Source of the DNA: Neisseria dentiae
GTDB lineage: Bacteria > Pseudomonadota > Gammaproteobacteria > Burkholderiales > Neisseriaceae
Assembly (NCBI RefSeq): GCF_014055005.1
Contig: NZ_CP059570.1
Location: 806,001 to 870,000 of the forward strand
Length of the DNA: 64,000 nucleotides
Direction of reading: 5' to 3'
The translations under genes were made by a program, and so were the position numbers. Below, piece by piece: positions 54,402 to 63,513 of this stretch (position 1 is its first letter; the number at the start of each line of letters is the position of its first letter). The notes beneath the pieces are model-generated. The model saw nothing but the letters and a program-made list of their open reading frames with translations. It did not search any database and had not been told where the DNA came from.

Positions 54402-54518
54402 ATCTCGACAGTACAAATGTTTTAATTATCTACAATTTGAAAATACAGGGCAAGTAATAGTTTTGTGAACGTCTCGTGTTATAATTCTACATTTCATTTG
54501 CAATAAGGTTTACATCAA

Positions 54519-56147
54519 ATGATTTCTACCAACGGCATTACCATGCAGTTCGGCGCCAAGCCGCTGTTTGAAAACGTGTCTGTGAAGTTCGGCGAAGGCA
54601 ACCGCTACGGCCTGATCGGTGCCAACGGTTCGGGCAAATCTACTTTTATGAAAATCCTCGGCGGCGACTTGGAGCCGACCAGCGGCGAAGTGGCCATCGA
54701 AAACGGCGTGCGTTTGGGCAAGCTGCGCCAAGACCAATTCGCCTACGAAGATATGCGCGTGCTCGATGTGGTGATGATGGGGCACACCGAAATGTGGGCG
54801 GCGATGACCGAACGCGATGCGATTTACGCCAACCTCGAGGCCACCGAAGACGACTACATGAAAGCGGCCGAGCTGGAAGCCAAGTTCGCCGAATACGACG
54901 GCTACACCGCCGAAGCACGTGCCGCCGAGCTGTTGAGCGGCGTGGGCATCGAAGAGGCGCTGCACAACGCCCAAATGAGCGAAGTCGCTCCCGGTTTCAA
55001 ACTGCGCGTGCTGCTGGCGCAGGCGCTGTTTTCCAAACCCGACGTTTTGCTCTTGGACGAGCCGACCAACAACCTCGACATCAACACCATCCGCTGGCTC
55101 GAAGGCGTGCTCAACGAATACGATTCGACCATGATCATCATCTCGCACGACCGCCACTTTTTAAACGAAGTGTGCACCCATATGGCCGACGTTGACTACA
55201 ACAGCATCACCATCTACCCGGGCAATTACGACGACTATATGCTGGCTTCGGCCCAATCGCGCGAGCGCGCCATGCGCGACAACGCCAAGGCCAAAGAGAA
55301 ACTGCAAGAGCTGCAAGAATTCGTGGCGCGCTTCTCGGCCAACAAATCCAAAGCCCGCCAGGCCACCAGCCGTCTGAAACAGGCCGACAAAATCAAAGCC
55401 GAAATGGTGGAAGTGAAGCCCTCCACCCGCCAAAACCCGTATATCCGCTTTGAAACCGACGAAAAATCCAAGCTGCACCGCCAAGCCGTGGAAGTGGAAG
55501 GTTTGACCAAACGTTTTGAAAACCCGTTGTTCAAAAACCTCAATTTCATTCTCGAAGCCGGCGAGCGTCTGGCGGTTATCGGTCCCAACGGCGCGGGTAA
55601 GTCCACCTTGCTGAAACTGTTGGCCGGCGCGTTCGACAGCCAATATTCAGACGGCCTCACCGCCGATGCGGGCAGCATCAAATGGGCGGAAAAAGCCAAT
55701 GTAGGCTATTACCCGCAAGACCACGAAAACGATTTCGACGTGGACATGAACCTGACCGAATGGATGCGCCAATGGGGCCAGGAAGGCGACGACGAACAGG
55801 TTATCCGCGGCACGCTCGGCCGTTTGCTGTTCGGCAGCAACGATGTGGTGAAACAGGTGCAGGTGCTTTCGGGCGGCGAAAAAGGCCGCATGCTCTACGG
55901 CAAGCTGATTCTGCTGAAACCCAACGTGCTGATTATGGACGAGCCGACCAACCACATGGACATGGAAAGCATCGAATCGCTGAACATGGCGCTGGAAAAA
56001 TACAAAGGCACGCTGATTTTCGTGTCGCACGACCGCCAGTTTGTATCCTCGCTCGCCACCCAGATTATCGAGCTGGACGGCAAAGGCGGCTACGAACATT
56101 ATCTGGGCGACTACGAAAGCTATCTGGAGAAAAAAGGCTTGGTGTAA
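54519..56147 (+). CDS. ybiT: ABC-F family ATPase YbiT
   Basis: A 542-residue protein with two ATPase domains and no membrane helices, matching E. coli Ybi[35 protein letters not shown] (first Walker A), [15 protein letters not shown], then a linker rich in Lys and Glu (about residues 235-320), and the second domain with [26 protein letters not shown] and [19 protein letters not shown] proteins act on the ribosome as translation factors. A DUS-derived SDGL insertion lies in the second domain. Length fits YbiT (530). Confidence 0.92.
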   Translation: MISTNGITMQFGAKPLFENVSVKFGEGNRYGLIGANGSGKSTFMKILGGDLEPTSGEVAIENGVRLGKLRQDQFAYEDMRVLDVVMMGHTEMWAAMTERDAIYANLEATEDDYMKAAELEAKFAEYDGYTAEARAAELLSGVGIEEALHNAQMSEVAPGFKLRVLLAQALFSKPDVLLLDEPTNNLDINTIRWLEGVLNEYDSTMIIISHDRHFLNEVCTHMADVDYNSITIYPGNYDDYMLASAQSRERAMRDNAKAKEKLQELQEFVARFSANKSKARQATSRLKQADKIKAEMVEVKPSTRQNPYIRFETDEKSKLHRQAVEVEGLTKRFENPLFKNLNFILEAGERLAVIGPNGAGKSTLLKLLAGAFDSQYSDGLTADAGSIKWAEKANVGYYPQDHENDFDVDMNLTEWMRQWGQEGDDEQVIRGTLGRLLFGSNDVVKQVQVLSGGEKGRMLYGKLILLKPNVLIMDEPTNHMDMESIESLNMALEKYKGTLIFVSHDRQFVSSLATQIIELDGKGGYEHYLGDYESYLEKKGLV

Positions 56148-56245
56148 CGCCTGTGCCGAATGCCCGTGCCGGTCTTTTAAACGCTTGCGCTATGCTTCGG
56201 CCAAGCCCGGCTGCGGTATGAGTGTTTGGAAAAATGATGCGGATT

Positions 56246-56582
56246 GAGGCCTTTGCAAAATTCATTTAGGCCGTCTGAAACATCCGATTATCGTCATTCC
56301 CGCGTAGGCGGGAATCTAGGTGCCGGGCATTCAAACATTTGTTTAATTGATGCTTTAATATTTCCATCTGGATTTCCGCCTACGCAGGAATGACGGGATT
56401 TAAGCATTTCAAACGGCCTGAAACCTTTGCAAAATACGTTTTAATCCTGAATTTATTTATGTTTCGTCATACCCGGGCCTGACCCGGGTATCTGTTATTT
56501 TTTTGAAAAAAAAGATGCCCGGGTCAAGCCCGAGCATGACGCAGAGGTTTTAAGATGCCGAAAGGAATTTTGCAAAGGTCTC
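56246..56582. repeat. Composite repeat: family E ends, dRS3 pair and family R pair
   Basis: GAGGCCTTTGCAAAATTC at the left and TTTTGCAAAGGTCTC at the right bracket a DUS, dRS3 at 56296-56315, a decayed dRS3 at 56372-56391, an internal family E end, and a family R pair at 56465-56541. This 500-base gap after ybiT carries no recognisable gene. Confidence 0.7.
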
Positions 56583-56600
56583 GGTTGTAGAAAGAATAAA

Positions 56601-56629
56601 AGGCCGTCTGAAATATTTTCAGACGGCCT
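56601..56629 (-). terminator. Inverted DUS pair after secF
   Basis: AGGCCGTCTGAA and complement with a short loop, 24 bases beyond the secF stop in its direction. Confidence 0.75.
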
Positions 56630-56652
56630 TTGTGGTTTACACTGGAAAACCG

Positions 56653-57588
56653 TTAAACCACGGCTTCTTCTTTCTGCTTCTGCGGTTTGGCCAGATTTTC
56701 GCGGCTCAAGCCGAACATCAGCAGCAGCGGGCTGGCCACCAGCACTGAAGAGTAGATACCGAACACGATGCCGATGGTTAAGGCCATGGCAAAGCCGTGC
56801 AATGCGGCGCCGCCGAAAATCAGCATCGAAAGCACCATCGCCTCGGTGGAGCCGTGGGTGATGATGGTGCGGCTCATGGTGGCGGTGATGGCATTGTCGA
56901 TAATCTGCGGCACGGTTTTATTGCGCATCTGCGGTTTGCGGAAGTTTTCGCGGATACGGTCGAACACCACCACCGATTCGTTTACCGAGTAGCCCAACAC
57001 CGCAAGGATACCCGCCAGCACGGTTAGCGAGAATTCCCATTGGAAGAAGGCGAAGCAGCCGAGAATAATGACCACGTCGTGCATATTGGCGATAATCGCC
57101 GACACGGCAAAACGCCACTCGAAGCGCATGGAAAGATAGATGATGATGCCGACAACCACCATGCCCAATGCCAGCAGGCCGTTGGTTACCAATTCGTCGC
57201 CCACCTGCGGGCCGATAAATTCGACTTGGCGCAAGGTAACGTCGGGGCTGTCCTGTTTGAGCAGGTTCATCACGTTGTTAGACAACTGGGCCGAAGGCAC
57301 GCCTTCTTTGTTGGGCAGGCGGATCATAATATGCCGGTTGGTGCCCAATGCCTGCACCTGAACGTCGCCCAGCTTGAGCGTGTCGAGCCGTTCGCGCATC
57401 TTGTTAACGTCGGCACCTTGCTGGTATTGCACTTCCATCACCGTGCCGCCGGTAAACTCAACCGAGAAGTTCAAACCTTTGGTAACCAGAAAGAATACGG
57501 CCGCGATAAAGGTTACCAGCGAAATAAACGTGGTGAGCTTGCCGTAGCTCATAAACGGGATGTCGCGTTTGATTTTGAATAATTCCAT
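56653..57588 (-). CDS. secF: Protein translocase subunit SecF
   Basis: A 311-residue protein with about six membrane helices and one periplasmic domain. The markers are GLNFSVEFTGGTVMEV near the N-terminus, NESVVVFDRIRENFRK, and IIDNAITATMSRTIITHGSTE. With SecD it uses the proton gradient to help release proteins from SecYEG. It follows secD by five bases and ends the yajC-secD-secF operon. A DUS hairpin lies downstream. Confidence 0.95.
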   Translation of the reverse strand: MELFKIKRDIPFMSYGKLTTFISLVTFIAAVFFLVTKGLNFSVEFTGGTVMEVQYQQGADVNKMRERLDTLKLGDVQVQALGTNRHIMIRLPNKEGVPSAQLSNNVMNLLKQDSPDVTLRQVEFIGPQVGDELVTNGLLALGMVVVGIIIYLSMRFEWRFAVSAIIANMHDVVIILGCFAFFQWEFSLTVLAGILAVLGYSVNESVVVFDRIRENFRKPQMRNKTVPQIIDNAITATMSRTIITHGSTEAMVLSMLIFGGAALHGFAMALTIGIVFGIYSSVLVASPLLLMFGLSRENLAKPQKQKEEAVV

Positions 57589-57593
57589 ATTGC

Positions 57594-59444
57594 TTACTCC
57601 TTACCGGCCGTTTCGGTTTCGGGTTTCCACACCGAGCCGATAGAAATGCTTTGCAGTTTGCGGCGGCGGCCGTACCACAGGTTAACCAGCGCGCGCGATA
57701 CCACCACCGACGAATACATCGAGGTGAGAATGCCCAGACAGTGCACCACGGCGAAGCCGCGCACGGGGCCGGAACCGAAAATCAGCAGGGCGATACCGGC
57801 AATCAGCGAAGTGATATTGGAATCGACAATGGTTGCCCAAGCGTGCTGATAGCCGAGGTTGATTGCCTGCTGCGGCGGCACGCCCGCACGCAACTCTTCG
57901 CGGATACGCTCGTTAATCAACACGTTAGAGTCGATCGCCATACCCAGCGTTAAAGCCAGTGCGGCGATACCGGGCAGCGTCAAGGTGGCTTGCAGCGCCG
58001 ACAGAATCGCAATCAGAAAGAGAATGTTGGTGGTGAGCGCGATGGTGGAAAACACGCCCATCAGGCGGTAATACACCACCATAAAGGCGGCCACCACGGC
58101 AAAGCCCCACAATGTTGAATTAAAGCCTTTGGAGATATTTTCTTTACCCAAAGAAGGGCCGATGGTGCGCTCTTCCACGATTTCCATCGGCGCGGCCAGC
58201 GAGCCGGCGCGCAGCAGCAGCGAAGTGTCGTTGGCTTCGGCGGTACTCATGCTGCCGGAAATCTGTACGCGGCCGCCGGTGATGGCGGAGCGGATAACGG
58301 GGGCGGTAACCACTTCGGCTTTACCTTGGTCGATTAACACCATCGCCATGCGTTTGCCCACGTTTTGAGCGGTGAGGTCGGCAAAAATATTGCCGCCGGT
58401 GCTGTCGAGGTTAATGTTGACGGCGGGCGCGCCCATTTCGTCGAAACCGGGTTGGGCATCGTTGATGTTGTCGCCGGTCAGCTCAACCTGTTTGTTTACC
58501 AACGTGGGCTGCGGTTGCTCGCCTGCGCTGTAAAGCAATTCGTAACCCGCCGGCACGTTGCCCGCCAAGGCCGCCTGAACTTGGGCGGGATCGTCGGAAA
58601 CCATGCGTACTTCCAAGGTGGCGGTGCGGCCGATAATGTCTTTGGCTTTGGCGGTGTCCTGCACGCCGGGCAGCTGCACCACGATGCGTTCCGCACCCGA
58701 CTGCTGAATCACCGGCTCGGCCACGCCCAATTCGTTAACGCGGTTGTGCAGGGTGGTAATGTTTTGCCTGAGCGCGTCGGTGCGCACTTTGTTGAGCACT
58801 TCCTGCGAAAGCGACAACACTAAGTTGTTGCCCTGCGGGGTCAGCGTGGCTTCGGGGAAATAATTGCGCAGCTGCGGCAGCGCCTTCTGTAAATCAGCGC
58901 TGTCTTGAAACGGCACAATCAGGCTGTTTTCGGTTTGGCGCACGGTGCCGATGCGGATTTTCTGGCGGCGCAGTTCGCGGCGGATGTCGCCCGAATAACG
59001 CTCGAAAGTTTTCTGCATGGCGGCTTTCATGTCCACCTGCATGGTAAAGTGTACGCCGCCGCGCAAATCCAAACCCAAAAACATCGGGTTGGCTTTGATT
59101 TTGGCCATCCATTCGGGGCTGTCGGCCAAGAGGTTGAGCGCGGTAATGTAGCCTTCGCCCATGGTGTTTTCGATTACGTCGCGGGCTTTGAGCTGGGTTT
59201 CGGTGTCTTTGAAGCGCACTTTCAGCGAATTGTCGGCCACAAACATGCCGTCGGTTTGAATGTTGGCGGCCTTGAGGGCGGCGGCCACGCGCGCTTCGGT
59301 TTGGTCGTTGATGATGATGGATTGTCGGTTGGTGGATACCTGCACCGCCGGGGTTTCGCCGAACAGGTTGGGCAGGGTGTAGATGATGCCCAAAATGATC
59401 GTGGCGGCAATCAGCAGGTATTTCCAAAGCGGATAACGGTTCAT
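57594..59444 (-). CDS. secD: Protein translocase subunit SecD
   Basis: A 616-residue protein. It starts NRYPLWKYLLIAATIILGIIYTLPNLFGE and has GLDLRGGVHFTMQVD, the long periplasmic domain, and the C-terminal membrane part with LALTLGMAIDSNVLINERIREELR. It works with SecF and YajC in proton-driven export. Start is at a well-supported ATG with an upstream spacing of 67 bases from yajC. Length is normal for SecD (about 615). Confidence 0.96.
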   Translation of the reverse strand: MNRYPLWKYLLIAATIILGIIYTLPNLFGETPAVQVSTNRQSIIINDQTEARVAAALKAANIQTDGMFVADNSLKVRFKDTETQLKARDVIENTMGEGYITALNLLADSPEWMAKIKANPMFLGLDLRGGVHFTMQVDMKAAMQKTFERYSGDIRRELRRQKIRIGTVRQTENSLIVPFQDSADLQKALPQLRNYFPEATLTPQGNNLVLSLSQEVLNKVRTDALRQNITTLHNRVNELGVAEPVIQQSGAERIVVQLPGVQDTAKAKDIIGRTATLEVRMVSDDPAQVQAALAGNVPAGYELLYSAGEQPQPTLVNKQVELTGDNINDAQPGFDEMGAPAVNINLDSTGGNIFADLTAQNVGKRMAMVLIDQGKAEVVTAPVIRSAITGGRVQISGSMSTAEANDTSLLLRAGSLAAPMEIVEERTIGPSLGKENISKGFNSTLWGFAVVAAFMVVYYRLMGVFSTIALTTNILFLIAILSALQATLTLPGIAALALTLGMAIDSNVLINERIREELRAGVPPQQAINLGYQHAWATIVDSNITSLIAGIALLIFGSGPVRGFAVVHCLGILTSMYSSVVVSRALVNLWYGRRRKLQSISIGSVWKPETETAGKE

Positions 59445-59511
59445 GTTAAACCTTTATTTTATAAATACAAACAGCCGCAGCACGAAGGCGGCGGCTTTTA
59501 AGGCGGCGGGC

Positions 59512-59814
59512 TTACTCGACTTTGCTGGCGATGGCGTTGCGTTCCACTTCAACTTCCACGCCGCGCGCGATTTCCACGGTGAAAAACTGCTCGCCCACTT
59601 TGTTGACCGTGCCTTTGAAGCCCGAAGCCAAAATCACTTTGTCGCCGCGTTTCAACTCGGCAATCATCGCTTGGTGGGCTTTGAATTTCTTTTGCTGCGG
59701 GCGCATAATCAGAAAGTAGAACACCACCAGAATCAGCACCAGCGGGGCGAACTGCATCAGCATATTGGGTTGGGCGGCATCGGCGGCATAAGCAAAATCA
59801 ATCATGTTGTCCAT
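59512..59814 (-). CDS. yajC: Preprotein translocase subunit YajC
   Basis: A 100-residue single-pass inner membrane protein. The hydrophobic helix is LVLILVVFYFLIMRPQQKKFKAHQAMIAELKRGDKV, the canonical YajC motif, followed by VILASGFKGTVNKVGEQFFTVEIARGVEVEVE. It associates with SecDF. It is the first gene of the minus-strand yajC-secD-secF group; its upstream region borders a divergent deacetylase gene. Confidence 0.94.
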   Translation of the reverse strand: MDNMIDFAYAADAAQPNMLMQFAPLVLILVVFYFLIMRPQQKKFKAHQAMIAELKRGDKVILASGFKGTVNKVGEQFFTVEIARGVEVEVERNAIASKVE

Positions 59815-59983
59815 TCCTTAAATTGTTGGCGGGCGGCAAACCGTTTGGATTGCCGTCGGAAATAGGCTATTCTAAAGGGCAGGGCGGATTTTTCCAAGAA
59901 GTTTCCGTATGGATTAACCATAAATTGCTCAAAAGGCCGTCTGAAAAACTACGCTGCGGCATTGAATAACGGGAAACACGGCA

Positions 59984-61048
59984 ATGAATATCGTCAAACA
60001 CATACGCACCAAGTTGCGCCGCCTGTTCGGCCGCAAGGCCAAAACGGCATGGATCAGCCATCCGCTGTTTCTGCTGCACGAGCCGGGCACGAGCCATCCC
60101 GAATCGCCGCAGCGTATAGCGGCCATCGAGGCGGAGCTTGAGAAACAGGGTATTTTAAGCGCGATGCAGGCCGTGCAGGCGCCAGAGGTGGCCGACAAAC
60201 AGTTGGCTTTGGTTCACCCGCGCAAGTATCTGCGCTTTTTAGAATCGGTGCAGCCGCCGGCCGGAAAAATCTACCGCCTCGACGATGATACGGTGATGAG
60301 CCACGAATCGCTGCACGCCGCACGTTATGCGGCCGGCTCGGTGGTGAAGGCCGTGGAGATGGTGATGAAAGGGGAGGCGTTTAACGCTTTCTGCGCCGCG
60401 CGCCCGCCCGGCCATCACGCCCAAACCGACAAAGCCGGCGGTTTCTGCCTGATTAATAACACAGCGGTGGGCGCCATGCACGCCATCGCCAATTTCCGCC
60501 TGCAACGTATCGCGATTATCGATTTCGATGTGCACCACGGCAACGGCACGGCGGAAATCTTTAAAAACGACTCGCGCATTTTGTTTTTAAACAGCTTCGG
60601 CCAGGGGCTATATCCGTTTCCAGAAGCCGGTTGCGAAGCGGCAGCGAACAGCGTGAACATTGCTTTCGCGCCGAACACCGGCAGCCGCGTGTTCCGCACA
60701 AGGATTCGAGAACAATGGCTGCCCCGTTTGCAGGCCTTCAAGCCCGAGCTGGTGTTGCTGTCGGCGGGTTTCGATGCCCACAAGCAAGACGAAACGGGTC
60801 GTTTGAACCTGCATGAAGCCGATTTCGCCTGGCTGACCCACAAAATCATCCAGTCTGCCGAGAGCGCCAAAGGCCGCGTGGTATCGGTGCTTGAAGGCGG
60901 CTACACGCTGGAAAGTCTGGCTGCGTCGGCTGCCGCGCATCTTTATGTTTTGGCGGGGCTGGGTAAACCTGAGTGCGCGGTTAAATACGACCGGCATTTG
61001 AAGCGCGGCTCGAAAGAGAAAAAGCAGAAACACGGCGAAACAAAATAA
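59984..61048 (+). CDS. Histone deacetylase family protein
   Basis: A 354-residue zinc-dependent deacylase-like protein. The active site region shows RPPGHHAQTDKAGGFCLINNTAVGA and IDFDVHHGNGTAEIF, with the metal-binding Asp and His, plus LLSAGFDAHKQDETGRLNL and VLEGGYTLESLA. Bacterial members include acetoin utilization proteins and polyamine deacetylases. The N-terminal HPLFLLHEPGTSHPESPQR is typical. Its substrate cannot be inferred. A DUS lies upstream; no operon partner. Confidence 0.88.
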   Translation: MNIVKHIRTKLRRLFGRKAKTAWISHPLFLLHEPGTSHPESPQRIAAIEAELEKQGILSAMQAVQAPEVADKQLALVHPRKYLRFLESVQPPAGKIYRLDDDTVMSHESLHAARYAAGSVVKAVEMVMKGEAFNAFCAARPPGHHAQTDKAGGFCLINNTAVGAMHAIANFRLQRIAIIDFDVHHGNGTAEIFKNDSRILFLNSFGQGLYPFPEAGCEAAANSVNIAFAPNTGSRVFRTRIREQWLPRLQAFKPELVLLSAGFDAHKQDETGRLNLHEADFAWLTHKIIQSAESAKGRVVSVLEGGYTLESLAASAAAHLYVLAGLGKPECAVKYDRHLKRGSKEKKQKHGETK

Positions 61049-61365
61049 AACGGATGCGGTGTTGCTGCATTTTGGCTTATTTCTGTTGTTTGCCGGCTTG
61101 GGCTAAACGTTTTGCCTTCGTTTATTGGCTTTGCCTCGTTAGTATTTTCAGACGGCCAGCCCGGCATACAGGCCGAGGCCTTTGCAAAAATACCTTAAGG
61201 CCGTCTGAAGTTACTGTTTGATTTTTAATCATATTTATTGCATTGCCCGGTATTGCATAAATTTATAACTTTTCGTTATATCTAAAGCTTTTCTACTTAT
61301 TTCCCTTTGCCGTTACTTTCTGTTACCGTGCTGCCCTGATTTTCAATATCAAAAAGGAAAAAATC

Positions 61366-61914
61366 ATGGCACGTTTAACCGTACACACCGTCGAAACCGC
61401 TCCCGAAGCCGCCAAACCGCGCGTGGAAGCCGCGCTGAAAAACAACGGCTTTCTGCCGAACTTAATCGGCGTTTTGGCCAATTCGCCCGAGGCGCTGGCG
61501 TTTTATCAGGAAGTGGGCAAACTCAACGCCGCCACCAGCCTGAGTGCGGGCGAAGTGGAGGTGGTGCAGATTATCGCCGCCAAAACCAACGAGTGCGGTT
61601 TCTGCGTGGCAGGCCACACCAAACTGGCCACTTTGAAAAAACTGCTTTCCGAAAACGCGATTGCTGCCAGCCGCGCGGTTGACCCCGCCGCGTTTGACGA
61701 TGCCAAACTTTCCGCGCTGGCCGCGTTTACCGTGGCCGTGATGGCCAACAAAGGCGCGGTTTCCGATGCCGAGCTGCAAGCCTTTTTCGATGCAGGCTAC
61801 AACCAGCAGCAGGCGGTGGAAGTGGTGTTGGGTGTGGCGCTGGCCACTTTGTGCAACTACACCAACAATCTGGCCAAAACCGAAATCAATCCCGAGTTGA
61901 AAGATTTCGCTTAA
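61366..61914 (+). CDS. Carboxymuconolactone decarboxylase / AhpD-like protein
   Basis: A 182-residue protein with the AhpD-like motif ECGFCVAGHTKLA, i.e. Cys-x-x-Cys-x-x-x-His, which in AhpD supports alkyl hydroperoxidase activity. The helical LPNLIGVLANSPEALAFYQEVGKLNAATSL at the N-terminus fits the fold. A strong RBS (AAAAGGAAAAA) precedes the ATG. It may protect against peroxides, but the partner reductase is not here. Downstream is a DUS hairpin. The 318-base gap upstream contains an E-family half end (61187), a DUS and AT-rich DNA likely carrying its promoter. Confidence 0.85.
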   Translation: MARLTVHTVETAPEAAKPRVEAALKNNGFLPNLIGVLANSPEALAFYQEVGKLNAATSLSAGEVEVVQIIAAKTNECGFCVAGHTKLATLKKLLSENAIAASRAVDPAAFDDAKLSALAAFTVAVMANKGAVSDAELQAFFDAGYNQQQAVEVVLGVALATLCNYTNNLAKTEINPELKDFA

Positions 61915-61928
61915 AAAGCAGGCACGAT

Positions 61929-61958
61929 AGGCCGTCTGAAAAGCTTTTCAGACGGCCT
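61929..61958 (+). terminator. Inverted DUS pair after the AhpD-like gene
   Basis: AGGCCGTCTGAAAA and complement with a 6-base loop, 15 bases after the stop. Confidence 0.75.
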
Positions 61959-62036
61959 CAAGGTAGTTTTGCAAAGTTCCCGGCCTGAAAGCTTTGAAAA
62001 ATCTATTGTTATAGTCGAACCGTTTGCTAACGGTTT

Positions 62037-62111
62037 CGTCATACTCGGGCTTGACCCGGGTATCTTGGATTTCAGCGGCATGAGATACCCGGGTCAAGCC
62101 CGAGTATGACG
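62037..62111. repeat. Family R repeat, paired units
   Basis: CGTCATACTCGGGCTTGACC and the inverted GATACCCGGGTCAAGCCC ... ATGACG with a short spacer, in the 317-base gap before the acyl-CoA dehydrogenase-like gene. Upstream of it is a partial family E end (61983). Confidence 0.7.
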
Positions 62112-62230
62112 TGCATGCTTGTTATCAAGCTGATTGGCTGTAAGTATTTTCAGACGGCCCGGGCGGATAATGCCAAAACCCTGCCCACCGGCTTATCTTA
62201 TCCCCCATATTTCCTTTTTCGGAGAACCCC

Positions 62231-63334
62231 ATGTCCCGCGAAACCCTGCTGCAAAACATCGCCGACCTCGTGCAAACCGACCTTGTTCCTTTGGTGGAAG
62301 ATATCGACCGCAAAGGGCTTTACCCCGAAGACTTTCTGCGCAAAGCGGGCGGGCTGGGCGGTTTTGCCTGCGTGGGTAGCGAGGCCGAAGGTGGCAGCGG
62401 TTTGGGTTTGGGCGCGCAGATTGCCGTGTTGCGCGAAATCGGCAAGGCTTGCGGCGCCACCGCCTTTTCGGCATGGTGCCAGGCCGCCTGCGCCTGGTAT
62501 CTGCACCAAACGCCCAATCAGGCGGTAAAACGCTACCTGCCCGACGTGTTAAGCGGCAAGGTGCTGGCGGGAACAGGAATGTCGAACACCGTCAAACACT
62601 TGGCGGGCATCGAAGAACACCTGCTTCAGGCGGCGGAAACCGAAGGCGGCTACATTGTAAACGGCATGCTGCCGTGGGTGTCCAATCTCGGCGAAGACCA
62701 TATCTGGGCGAACACCGCGCAAACCGGCGGCGGCTATGTGATGTTTATCACCGGTGCCGCGCGCGAAGGCGTGTCGCTGATTGCCTGCCCCGAATTCTGC
62801 GCGCTGGAAGGCACGCGCACGTTTGCGATTAAGTTCGACAACGTTTTCGTGCCGCATGAAGACGTTTTGGCCGCGCCCGAACAGTTCGCCGACTTTATCA
62901 AAACCATCAAAGCGGGCTTTATCCTGCTGCAAATCGGCATCGGTGCGGGCATTATCGACGGCTGCCTGCACGAAATCGCGCTGGCCGACGTGGGCAGCGA
63001 AACCAATTATTTCTTAGACCACGGCCGCGACGCGCTGCAAAAGCGCCATCAGGCCCTGCTGGCGAAAACCATGAAACTGGCCGACGAAGCCTACCTCAAC
63101 CAGGCCAATATGCTCGAAACCCTGCAAACCCGCGCCGATGCTTCGCAACTGTGCCTCGACGCATCGCAATCGGCCGCCCTGCATGCCGGCGCAAAAGGCT
63201 ATTTGATGTCCAGCCCCGTACAGCGCCGCCTGCGCGAAGCCATGTTCGTTGCCATCGTTACCCCCGCATTGAAACACCTGCGCAAAGAAATCAGCGATTT
63301 GGAGTTTATGGGCGGCGACGAATTTTCGATTTGA
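62231..63334 (+). CDS. Acyl-CoA dehydrogenase-like flavoprotein
   Basis: A 367-residue protein of the acyl-CoA dehydrogenase fold: an N-terminal helical domain (LYPEDFLRKAGGLGGFACVGSEAEGGSGLGLGAQIAVLREIGKACGATAFSAWCQAACAWYL), a beta domain (GYIVNGMLPWVSNLGEDHIWANTAQTGGGYVMFIT), and a C-terminal helical domain (LDASQSAALHAGAKGYLMSSPVQRRLREAMFVAIVTPALKHLRKEI). Relatives include fatty acyl dehydrogenases and FMNH2-dependent monooxygenases of sulfur compounds. The catalytic base cannot be located with confidence. Its neighbour downstream is an ABC ATPase of the nitrate/sulfonate/taurine type, so a role in sulfur or amine catabolism is possible but unproven. Confidence 0.75.
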   Translation: MSRETLLQNIADLVQTDLVPLVEDIDRKGLYPEDFLRKAGGLGGFACVGSEAEGGSGLGLGAQIAVLREIGKACGATAFSAWCQAACAWYLHQTPNQAVKRYLPDVLSGKVLAGTGMSNTVKHLAGIEEHLLQAAETEGGYIVNGMLPWVSNLGEDHIWANTAQTGGGYVMFITGAAREGVSLIACPEFCALEGTRTFAIKFDNVFVPHEDVLAAPEQFADFIKTIKAGFILLQIGIGAGIIDGCLHEIALADVGSETNYFLDHGRDALQKRHQALLAKTMKLADEAYLNQANMLETLQTRADASQLCLDASQSAALHAGAKGYLMSSPVQRRLREAMFVAIVTPALKHLRKEISDLEFMGGDEFSI

Positions 63335-63346
63335 ACCAATCCAAAC

Positions 63347-63387
63347 AGGCCGTCTGAAAACAATCAACCATGTTTTTCAGACGGCCT
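63347..63387 (+). terminator. Inverted DUS pair after the acyl-CoA dehydrogenase-like gene
   Basis: AGGCCGTCTGAAAA and complement with a 14-base loop, 12 bases after the stop. Confidence 0.7.
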
Positions 63388-63449
63388 GGCCGGCAAAACT
63401 CCTTTCCTGCAAAGCAGAGATAAAGTCAATTAGTTTGATAAAGCACACA

Positions 63450-63480
63450 CGTCATACTCGGACCAAATCCGAGTATGACC
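63450..63480. repeat. Family R repeat, decayed single palindrome
   Basis: CGTCATACTCGGACC and AAATCCGAGTATGACC form an imperfect stem 33 bases before the ABC ATPase gene. Confidence 0.5.
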
Positions 63481-63513
63481 GAACTGCCCCCCGACACCAC
63501 ACAAGGCAAAACC

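Noticed and set aside
11830..63480. Regularly recurring palindromes considered as a CRISPR array
   Set aside because: Copies are kilobases apart in separate intergenic gaps, lack regular spacers and have no cas genes nearby.
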